From assembly GCA_011033025.1 (NCBI GenBank), contig WFMF01000176.1, forward strand, positions 124,001-188,000: 64,000 nt of DNA, written 5' to 3'. The position numbers and the translations under genes were made by a program. The notes beneath the pieces were generated by a model. The model worked only from the letters and a program-made list of their open reading frames with translations, made no database searches and was not told the origin of the DNA. Source of the DNA: Beroe forskalii (lineage: Eukaryota > Ctenophora > Nuda > Beroida > Beroidae). Shown here piece by piece: positions 10,601 to 22,600 of this stretch (within the stretch, counting starts at the first letter, position 1; every line of letters begins with the position of its first letter).

Positions 10601-13600
10601 CTGTGGGGAGGGGAGAGGGGTTAACACCGACATTCTGTATACTGTATACTGAAGTACACAAGTTAGGGGGTGCAGTACTGAAATACACAAGTTAGGGGGT
10701 GCAGTACTCGCCTGTGCAGCTGCCGTGCAGCAGATAGAAGCCAGTGTCGCACAGAGTGACACGTGTTGTCCTCCACAAAGTGACCTAAAGGACACATCTT
10801 GCACGCGCCCGCTGTCAGCACGTGCATTTGAGGGCACTGCTCGCAGGTCCTGGTGTCCAAGTTATACCTGAGGGATGTGGTGATCAGAGCATTGCGAAGT
10901 AATGCTCAGTCATTTCCTTGAATACTAACACATTGGAGAGATCTGGTCAAATTATTACTCAATATGTAAGCTAATTAAAGAATGCAGCCTCTGCCGTCCT
11001 GTACTCACATCGGGTCTATACAGTCGCAGCGCCCAGTGTCCATATCACACTCATTATCCCTGCTGTTGAGCGGATCACACCTACACTCCAGACACCCCGC
11101 GTCTAGACCCCACCTCTCCTTCTCACACTGGCCACACAGCGCACCAGTGTAGTGCTCTCTGCACGTGCACTCCCCGGTCACGGGGTCGCAGCGCGCGGTG
11201 CCGCGCGGGTCACACGCGCACGTGGCGCACACTCCGGAGACCTCGTAGGTGCCGGCAGGACATGCGCGGCACGTGTTGTCATCGTGTAATGTGTAGCCGG
11301 ACTCACATTCCTCACAGCTGAGGGGTGAGACTGGTTGCCTTCTGAGACTGAGACGAGGGCATTAAACTTACCGTGGGTGGGTAATAGCATGTTACAAATC
11401 ACAGATAGATCCAATTTGAGGGCTAATATTAGATTATTAAAAGGAGCGAAATTTAGTAATCCGGATACTATACTGGGGGGGGGGGCAACCCCCTCAATTT
11501 TGGTGGATATCAAAAAATCGCCAATAGGGGGTTTAATTTTGGGGGGTTTTGGGGGGTTTTTGGGGGTTTGAGGGGGCTTAATTCTTAGTGAAAAATGGGG
11601 AATTTTTTTCTTAAATGGTACCATTTTTGTTCCTGATCTTTTGCACCTTTTCAAAATGGCACCATTTTTGGTCGTGATTTTTGGCGATTTTTAGAAATGG
11701 TACCATTTTTGTTTCCAGTTTATGGTACCATTTTTGTTTATAATTTTGTGAACTTTTATGAAATGGTACCAGTTTTGTTTCTGATTTTCAGCATCTTTTT
11801 CAAATGGTACCATTTTGTTTCTGATTTTTTGCACCCTTTAGAAATGGTACCATTTTTGTTCCTGATTTTTGCACCATTTCAAATGGTACCATTTTGGTCA
11901 TGATTTTGGCGATTTTTGGAAATGGTACCATTTTTGTCTCCGGTTTATGGTACCATTTTTGTCTATAATTTTTGGAACTTTTATGAAATGGTACCATTTT
12001 TGTTTCTGATTTTCAGCATCTTTTTCAAATGGTACCAAATTTGTGTCCGATTTTTTGCGCCTTTTCGAAATGGTACCTTTTTTATTCGTGATTTTTGGCA
12101 ACTTTTTCAAATGGTAGCTTTTTTGTTTCTTCATTTTGGTGCTTTTTTTAATCTTACTAGAATAATTTTGCTGTCGATAGGGGGTTTAATTTTGGGGGGT
12201 TTAATTTTTGCTGTCGATAGGGGGTTTAATTTTGGGGGGTTTAATTTAACCCCCTGGTGGATATAACGAATTTCCAATAGGGGGCTTAATTTTGGGGGGT
12301 TGCCCCCCCCCCCCTATACTAGTTTACTATACTAGTTTTAACCTGTAGTCCTCCGCTACTCGGTGGTTGAAGGGGCACATCTCACAAGTCCTCGTGTCCT
12401 TGTGGAACAATGTCTCGTCAGCGCAGGGGCATTGCCCCGTACTCCTGTCACACACTGAAGAGGTGGAGTGCGTGGGGTCGCACGCGCACGCCGCGCACTC
12501 GTCACCATAGTAACCCGCCGCGCACACCCCACAACGCCTCCCGGTGTAGTTGTCAGGGCAGTCGCACTGCCCGGAGACTTTGTCACATACGGTGGAGAGG
12601 GAATCAGGGGCGCAGGAGCAGGCCACGCAGTCTGCAGAGTAGAAACCATCCTGGGGATGGGAGGGTCAAACACTGAGAGAATTGTTAGTCTTGATGGAAG
12701 AAATGATCCTGGGAAAGTTGATAATGTCGCCTCTCACTGCAAGATAAACAACTCACCACACAGGTGTCACAGAGCTCCCCTGTAAAGCTGGCTCTGCAGG
12801 TGCAGTCCCCAGAGAAGGGATCACAGCTCCTCGTTCCCTTCTCGTTACACGGGCAGTCTGATGGAAGGTAGAGAGTGAGTGTGGGTCTCCAATAATGTGG
12901 TGGGCCCTCCGGATTTCATGGGGATTCCAGATTTTGGGGATGGAGCTCTATAGTTCAAGTTGGGGGAATGAAATCGAACAAGAAAGCGAATGGTTAAGCT
13001 GATACCAATCTCTAGCAACTTCCCCATTACCTAGCAACCCCCACTCCCTAGCAACCCTCCCCCACTCCCTAGCAACCCTGAGTACTAACCTACACACGCG
13101 TAGTTAGAAATGTAAGTCCCTGGGCCACACTGCACACACTTCCCATCAACAATAACAAGGCCCTCTAGACACGGTTTACACTTCAGAGCGTCCACATACG
13201 GTCTGTCTCCTGAAATGAGAGCTTCAAAATTACTAGGTTTTAGAATGGTTAATTGATGAGAAGGTAAGGTTTCAATGAATACAACTGAGCCAATACTTCC
13301 CAGGTCTAACTACACCTATATGTGAGCTTGATAATATGAGTGATTAATATAAAGTATTCCATGTTACCGTTACACTGGCACTGCCCCTCGTCTGAGCACA
13401 CCACACTCCCGTCAACCGTGTGCTCCACAACACAGCCACACTCCACACACTCCCCTCCACTCTTGTGATACCCGTCCTGAGGGGGGGGGGTTAATGAGGG
13501 GGGTTACTGAGGGGGGGGGGGGTTACTGAGGGGAGATAACACAGCCACACTCCACACACTCCCTCCACTCTTGTGATATCCGTCCTGAGAGAGGGGGTTA

Positions 13601-16600
13601 CTAAAGAGGGGGTTAATGAGGGGGGGTTAGTGAGAGGGGGGTACCTAAGGGGGGTGTTACTTAGGGGGGATGTTACTGAGGGGGAGGGGGGTTCCACACA
13701 CTTCCCCCCACTCTTGTGATACCCGCCCTGATAGGGAGTGAAATACAGCCGGTTTTATTAAAGGGGGGCTTCCCTAAGGGGATGAAAGGAAAGGAACTCT
13801 GGATGTGATCCAACATCATCGCAGATAAAAACAATAGTAACGTAGAAGTGGGTTTTATGACCCAATGAGATTATTAGTAGTCTTGACAGATCATTGTTTC
13901 TCCTACTCTCATACCTGACACTGGAAGCAGTTGTGACCCTGGTAGCCTGTCATGCAGTCGCATTTCCCACTATCTGTTGCACACACGTTGTCTTCTGAAC
14001 CAGGGAGGTAACACTCGCATTCAACGCACTTACCACCCTTACTGTGGTACTCAGCCTGAGTAAAATGTATTTAAGAATTTAGATCAACACCAAAAGGCGA
14101 AAATGTAGAAGCCTTCTGAACATGCAGAATTTGTACGACTTGTAAGACAACGGGAGTTTCGATAGAAAATAAACTCTTTTAAAATCCACTATGTTAACCT
14201 GGCACTGATCGCACTTGTCCCCAGTGTATCCGGTTAGACAGGAGCACTCTCCGCTGATGACGTCACAGACATTGTCACGCGATCCTTCAGGATGGCAGCC
14301 ACACTGCTCACACTGCCCCTCTGAGCTGTAGAACTCACTCTGAAGGGAGGGAGGGGGTTTAAGAATTAAAGGGAGTTTTGAACCATATACTAGTTGAAAG
14401 GTTGATCCCGGGGTTTTAAGGTTTCTGTGCAAAGAACATATTTTGTTTCTTATACGCTCCGATTGTTAAGAAATGTTCACTTCTACTAACAGCCGCTAGT
14501 TTGACAAACTGCATACTCATGCATGACATTATGAGTAGCAAGCAAGTGATTCCAACTCAGCACATAGCGCTAGTGTTTCAAAAACTTGTTTTCAGTGTAT
14601 TTTGCTTCTTGAAGAGTACACTGTGTTGTTGATATGGCGTCTAGAATTGCAACTTGCTTTCTAAACTTCTAACTGGTTGACTGCTTAATCTTAGTTGTAA
14701 TGTCTTATTCAATTATTCAGATTCATCCTATCTTTTAAGGGAGTATTCTCTCTTCTTTTGTTATTCAATTCCCAAACTGATTTTCAAACCAAGAGGCGTA
14801 TCTTGCAGTCTCTGACTGACCACACCATTCCCCAGAAGTCACAATACAAACAAGATGGGGTTATACGAGATTATGACATCGTTCGTTCTGGTCGGTAAGA
14901 ACTTCAAGACCAACGTTTTCAAGATAATAAAGATAGACGACGGCTTCGACTGGTGGAACAGAGGGTTCATGGTGTTCATAACCTTCCTATTCGGAGTAGC
15001 TATCATCTTCCACCACTGGATGTTTGACGTTATCAACTGCCTGGACTTCCAGTACCCAGCCTCGGGGTACGAGCCCACGGAGAGCATGCACAACTTCCAC
15101 GAGTTCGCACAGGAGTACTGCTGGAGCTTTGGTCTGTACACGGTGAGGGAGGCATATGACTTGCACCCTTCCCAGACCCCCTACCCTGGCATTCTGCCAG
15201 AAGAGCACAGTGGGTGTTTGGAGCTGGAGTTAGTGGGAGGAGGGAGGATAGAGTGTCCAGACCAGAGTGAAGTGATGCCTTACCAGAGACTTTATCTTGA
15301 GGTGGTACCCTGTCGTCATCTTCTACTTCATGTTCACTTCTTCCTCTTCTTCTTCCCTTACAGACTCTACAAGTTGCAGGGTCTGAAGGACATTAAGGAC
15401 GTGGTTCTGATGCTGCAGACGCAGCCGGAGTTTGCAGACGACCTGCCTTTCTACATAGAACGAGCAGCAGTTTGGCTTGACAAGACCCTGACAGTGTACA
15501 TAGAGAACAGAGACAGTATCAGAGGGAAGCTGAAGAGACACGAGTACTTCCTGCTGGTTCTGGTGATGAAGCTATCCTACCTGGGTATCACAGTGGGACT
15601 CATCCTCTTCACTGACAGGATGTTCGTATCAGATCACAGACATGGGGGCAGCTATCTGACATACGGCATCCAATGGCTGGCAGACATCACCTCCTCCGAA
15701 CCCACCCTCATCACGCCCGTACAGACTAAACTCTTCCCTAAGATGGTACAGTGTGAGGTGAAGAGGTGGGGAGTAACTGGGCTGGAGGAGTGGCAGGGGA
15801 TGTGTGTTTTGGCTGGCAATGTGCTCTATCAGTGGCTGTTTCTAGGGTATTGGTACTGCCTCGCAGCCACCCTTCTCCTCAACATTCTCTCTGTGGTATT
15901 TATCTGCATCTCAGAGCTGAAGGTGGACTACAGCTACCAACGCTTCCTAAACACTGCTTACGTAGAGGACACTCAGGAACTGAGGCTGATCTACAGGAAC
16001 ATAGGAACTTCAGGAAGGATAGTTCTGCGGATCATTGCTAACAACGTGAGTCCTAAAGTGACGGACGAGCTGATTAACTACGTCATCATGTTCCTTCTCA
16101 GGCGGGGGGAGGATGAGGAGCAGCAGCCACAGAGGAAGGACGGCTACAAACCTCTCAACGGGGGTGTAATGCACGAATCTTGAACTTTGATATTTTGCAG
16201 TTTTGTCTTAGATTTTAGGATGATGTTATCGATTGCACATTATATTCAGTAGCCCTTTGATATAAGAGCTTTTTTGTTTTTGTGACAAAATCTAAAATTC
16301 AAAAAAATAGTTTCCTTCTTACCTTCTTCTAATTTCTCGTACAATTTACACGAGTACAATGATTTTGATAATCTTCGTAGTATATCTTAAGAATACATTA
16401 ATGTTAACAAATCGTATCCCTCTCACCTGACAAGCCGTGCACTTGTTTCCCTCGTAGCCCTCCAAGCACTGACATTGTCCTGTGGTCGTGTCACACTGGT
16501 TACTCTCAGATCCAGGCACGTAACACATACACTCAGCACACAGGTCCTGATCCTTGTAGAACTCAGACTGAGGACAGGTGGGTGTCAGGAGTTAGACTGG

Positions 16601-19600
16601 TGTCAGGGTAGACGGGTGTCAAGGTACTCTGGTGTCAAGATAGACTGGTGTCAGGGTAGATTGATGTTAAGACAGAGGGGTGTCATGGTATATTGATGTC
16701 AAGGTAGACTGTTGTCAGGGTAGACTGGTGTCAAGGTAGACTGGTGTCGTCTAGACTGGTGTCAATGTCTGGTGTCGTCTAGACTGGTGTCAATGTAGAC
16801 TGGAGTCAGGGTAGACTAGTGTCAAGTTCAGACAGACATACCTGACACACATCACACTTGTTTCCTTGGTAACCAGTGAGGCAGGAACATTGCCCGTTCT
16901 CATCACACACATTGTCTTCTGATCCGGGCTCAGAGCACTGACATGGCAGACAGGAGTCATCCGATGCGTGGAATTCATCCTAGGGGATGGGACAATGTAG
17001 CGATTATGGTTTTTCAGCTTTTTAGGGTCGAGCTGGTAAAATTCCTGGGAATTTCTTCTAGTAAATCAAAATTCTAAGTGAAATCAGTCAGTGAAAGTTT
17101 GGTTATAGTTTACCTGGCATGTGTCGCAGGTTCTGCCAGTGTACCCACTGAGACATGAGCACTGCCCTGTGTCCCCATCACACCCCATGTCACCCCCAGT
17201 TCCTGAGCCGTTACACCCACACATCCTACAACTAGTCTCTGTCTCCTTGTAATACTCAACCTGAAGGGGAAGGGGAGTTGTGCAGCGCTTTCTGATAGAA
17301 TTGTTACTGGTTGTGGTTCCCGTCTTCAATCAGTAACTTTGATTAAAGTTACTTCATTTCAAGCTTTTCAGGGCCTTATATTTAGTTGATTTGCAATCAA
17401 CACTTCGTTAAATGGTAACTTAAAGCAACCCCATACTCAACCTGGCAGTTGTTGCACTTGTCTCCCTCGTATCCCTGCTCACACTCACACTGCCCCGTGC
17501 TCTTAGAGCACACATTGTCAGCAGCCCCCTCAGGGTTACACCCACACGCCTTACATCGTGTGTCGTAGTACTGATAGAACTCATCCTGGCGGGAGGGACA
17601 GAGGGGTGAAAGGTGGGGAATTTGTTATGGGAGATGGCAGGAATCAGGGAGAACGAAATTTAATGAGAAGACTAAATTTGTGGGTTTTGAACCCACTGGT
17701 TTAGAAATCAGTTTATACTGGACTAGTTATTCACAGCCTCACCTCACACATCTGGCATTGCCGTCCAGTGTAGCCATCCTCACAGTCACACTGCCCTGAC
17801 ACCTTGTCACAGTTACCACTGCTGGAACCAGAGGAACAGTCACACGCTGAGGAAGGGAGGGGGTTAATGGGGGGTCTTCGGGTGGTGTATTACTCAGGTA
17901 TTTATTTATAACTGTATTACTTAGGTCTTAGGGTGGCAAGCTTTCATGAAGCAAAAGTTCATGTAGATGTGGATTCGGGAACTGATTTCTGACTAGAAAA
18001 GTAAATTTATAAACTATAAGTAAGTGGTGTGTTACCACTAAGGCAAATCTACGAGTATCGATGCATTTCTTACGTTCGCAGCTGCCGCTGTCCATGTACT
18101 CCTCATCCTGACAGTAGACACACTTATTGTCAACCACGTACTGACCAGCAGCGCAGACAACACAGGCTCCTTCAACAACAATGTGAAGCATATTTGCTCA
18201 ATCTACGGAAAGTGACAGCCATTGAAACGTGAATTTGATTTCAGGAGAGTTAATGTGCAATAATTGTATCAAAAATAAATGTATCAATACAGCAATACAA
18301 GAGAAGCTACAATCTAGTGAACTGGAAGTCTCCACGGCAGTATGTCTGGGGAACCACAGGATTGGAGGGGACTGCTTTGTCTTCTTCTCTGGATGATGTG
18401 ATGCCCTCTTGTTCTTCTTTTTGACAACCCGAGTTAGGAGTTTCCTGGTGTATTTGGAGACACTACAAGTCACTGGAGTTAGGGTTGAGGACCGCAAGGA
18501 GTCTTCTGGTAGGGCGTCAGAGTAGGGGTTTACAGGGGGTTGGGAGGAGTCTCTAGGGGTGCCATGGTTACCAGGCTGAGAGTCATGGGAACAGGTGCCA
18601 TGGTTACCAGGCAGGATGAGGGTGTCATGGTTACCAGGCAGAATGACGGTGTCACAGTAGGGGGAGGGGGGAGGTATCTCCAGGTAGGTTGGATCCAATG
18701 TCAGGTCAGGATCAGGTACATGGAGAAGATGTGTGGATTTGCTGCTAGGATGAGCAGGAACAAGATAAGTGGAGTTGAGGGAGTCAATGCTGTCGTAGGT
18801 GTGCCACAAGGCTGCGTCTCCGGCCCCCTCTGGCAGATTAACGTAGACAGGAGGGTTAGAGAAAGGCATGTTGATGTAGGGGGAGGTGTCGTGGGTAGGG
18901 ACAGGTCTGTAGGAGGAGATGTTTGTTGAGGACTTCATCTTGGAGATGTCTTGAATCGGAACAGCTGGTGGTGGAAAGCAGAAGAATGGAACTGATGATA
19001 CTGAGAACCCTGGATCAGTTTAAATACTCAGCTGCCTTACTAAGTGACATGTGATGTCGTTAATAAATCCAGCGGTCATGTGATACAATCATGTGATATC
19101 GTTATCAAGGCACATTAAAGGGATCATGGGTTGTGACGTATGACACATGACCCATACAGGATCCGATGACGTGATCTGTAACAGTGGGTCATATGCCATA
19201 TCAACTGTAGTTCTCCGACATTTGTTGGAATATAAATACTCTTTGTGATACTGATTCGAACCCCAATTAATTTCAAAGGAGTGGAATTTATAGTTTTGTG
19301 ATGAGGTTAGGACGAAGTGAAAGGACTTTGCTATTTATCTGATGCATCTTAAGGAGATCAGAATTTGACTTGCCATATCGAAGAGATCCATTATACTGAA
19401 CCCATATTTTTGGCACATTTTTCAGAACATCAACGTAGCGCGCAGAACACATTTGTGATTCCGTCGCGCGCCCATGCGCCACCAAAGCAATATTTGGCAA
19501 AATTTTCCCATGGTCTTCTCGACACTCGCCGAATGAAGACCATGTGGTCAATGACTACGAACAGTTGAAGCAGAACAGTTTACAATTGAAGCAGAATCCA

Positions 19601-22600
19601 CGAACACTGAGCCACTACCGCTATATCTGAATCCTATAGTAAATGTGCCCGGTTTAAACTCACGTGGTTATCTGGACATTTCAGACAGGTGACAGGGTCG
19701 AGGAAAGGTCCCAACTCCTCCTTACATCCACACTGCCCACTGTCTCTGTTGCAGATCTCTGAGAGGGAGTTCTCTGGAACACAACCACACTCCTGACATC
19801 CGGAGTTAGGAGAGTGGAATCCTGCCTGGGGGTGTCTTGGTTACAGGGGTGTCATGGTTACAGTGGTGTCTGGTTACAGTGGTGTCATGGTTACAGTGTT
19901 GTCAAGGTTACAGTGTTGTTAAGCCTAAGGTAAACGTTTTGCCATGGTTACAGTGTTGTCAAGTTAAACTTGTCTTTTTCAAAGCTAGGCTTGCTAACCT
20001 GGCAGATGTCACATTTGCCTCCCTCGTATCTGTCATTACACGAGCATATCCCTGAGACCGGGTCACAAACGTTGTCAAGAGATCCATCAGGGAAACACAT
20101 GCAGTCTGGGGGGAGAGTAGGGTGAATTATCCTAACTATTAATCAAGGTATATTACACCTTCCATCAAGGTGTAGAGGAAGTGCAATCAAAAGGGAGTAA
20201 AATATCCGCGACTCTGTTAAAACTGAAACAAGTGATTGATCAAAGATAAACCAACTGTCGCCCTACCTTTACAGTTTCCATCAAGTAAGTAGAGTTCATC
20301 AGAGCAGAAAGTGCAGGCATTGTCCTGTACAAAGGTGCCTTTAGGGCACTTCACACACTTTCCATCTTCCAGAATCTGAGAGGGTAAGGGTTGCAGGAAT
20401 AGTTGCTATGGATACCAGTCAATGGTTGTCATTGCCACCAGTTTAATGGTCTGGTATTAGTTGCTATGGATACCAGTCAATGGTTTTCATTGACACCAGT
20501 ATTAAACAGGATTAAACAAATTATGATCAAATCACCAGTATAATGACCTGGTATAAGTTGCTATGGATACCAGTCAATGGTTGGTATTGACACCAGTATA
20601 ACGTCCTGGTAAAGTGGTAATAGTTGCTATGGATACCACTCAATGGTTGTTATGGATATAACTCTGATGCCGTTACCATCGTAACTCACCGTATCGTCTG
20701 CACAGGCTCCACAGCGCTGAGTGTCGAGGAAAGGTCCGTTTTCCTGTATACAAGAACACTGTCCAGTGACCACATCACATTCGCTGTGTTCTGAGTTATC
20801 AGGATCACAGTTACATGGAATACAGCCCTCAGCCGTGCTGTAATATCCGGCCTGACACACATCACACTTGTTTCCTTGGTAACCGTTTAGACAAGAACAT
20901 TGCCCGTCCTCATCACACACATTGTCTTCTGATCCGGGCTCAGAGCACTGACATGGCGAGCAACTGCCTCCAGTCCGGTAGAAACCATCCTGCAATTAGG
21001 TGGTGATGAAATGGGTTGTATATAAAGCCGAGATTTCACTTTTACCGGTGAGGGGTATTTAGCCAAAGACAATCCATTCCTAATGTTTAAAACAAGAAAT
21101 AGGTTGTATACTTGTATAGAGGGCAGGGGTTTCTAAGACAATCCATTCCAGGAGTTACCACAGGAACACCTACTCAAGTACAGGGCTAGCTACTGGAGTA
21201 ACCTAATAGAGGGAGATTCAGGAGAGTTTACTCACCAGGCACTGATCACAGAGTTGTTGCGTGTACCCTTGCAAGCAAGGGCACTGTCCAGTACTCTTGT
21301 CGCAGATGAAGCTGTCCACTCCCATGGGGTTACACGCACAGTTCCTACACCTGCCTTCCTTCTTGTAATATGCGTCCTGGGGTTTAGGGTATGTATTAGG
21401 GAATGTATTAGGGAATGTATTAAGGAATTACAAGCACAGTTCCTACACTTGCCTTCTTTCTTGTAATACGCGTCCTGGGGGTTAGGGAATGTGCAGGACA
21501 ACTAAAGGAAGAATCTGCAAGTATCACTGGAGGTACCTGAAAACAAGTGACAGTTTCTAGCACTGCGTTTCCATGGTTACGCACACTCCGTTGCCATGGT
21601 TACCTGACATATGTAACGACCACTCCGTTGTTTATGGTTACCTGGCACGTGTCGCACGTTTCTCCTTCGTATCCGAAGTTACAGTCGCACTGTCCTGTGC
21701 TCTTGTCACAAACTCCACTTGTAGCGCCTGATTCGTTACACTCACACGCCACACACTGACCACTGTTACTCAACTTGAAACCGTCCTGTAACAAAGTACT
21801 TCAGTAAGATCGGTGTTTGAAAATTAAGGAATGAATTGCCGTAATTTGGGGAAAGGGTATAGTCGAGGAATACATTTACTAAGAACTAACCACAACACAA
21901 TTAGGATAACACCGTCCTTGCAAGAATCGCACTTGTCTCCTTGGTAACGGCTCTTGCAACTGCATTTCCCTCCGTCCTCAGCGCAGACAGAAGTCAGAGA
22001 TCCTTCGGGGTAGCACCCGCAATCTGGCACAAGACACAATCGTTAGAGACCAAATTATTATTGTGAGAACTGTACTGATGTCATTGAACAAAGTCAAAAT
22101 TTTGGCATTTGGCATTTATCCAAAAAATTCGCCTACCTTGACATTCTCCGTCCTTGAGGAAGGTTCCAGGAGCGCATCTCTCGCAGACTAGAGGCATAAC
22201 GTAGGGGGTGTTGGGGAGACAGGCACACTGCCCAATGTCACTGCACTCCTTGGAGTTTGAGACAGTGTTCTCTGTGACACAACCACAGGAGACACAGGAT
22301 CCCTCAACCAGATAGGTGCCAGAGGGACATCGCTCACATCTGGAATTAAAGGTGGTTATGAAGCACTGAGTGAGCAGCAAGGTAGGGGAGAAGATAGTTG
22401 GTAGTTTAGACTTTTAGAGCGAGAATATATTTGGTTTCTATGCGTGTTGGTAGGATAAAGAGGATTTCCTAACTTTTTGATGACTCTAGAGAGACCTACC
22501 TTCTGGCATCTTTTCCGAAAGGTCCGTTTTCCTGTATACAAGGACACTGTCCAGAGACCACATCACACTCGCTGTGTTCTGAGTTATCAGGGTCACAGTT

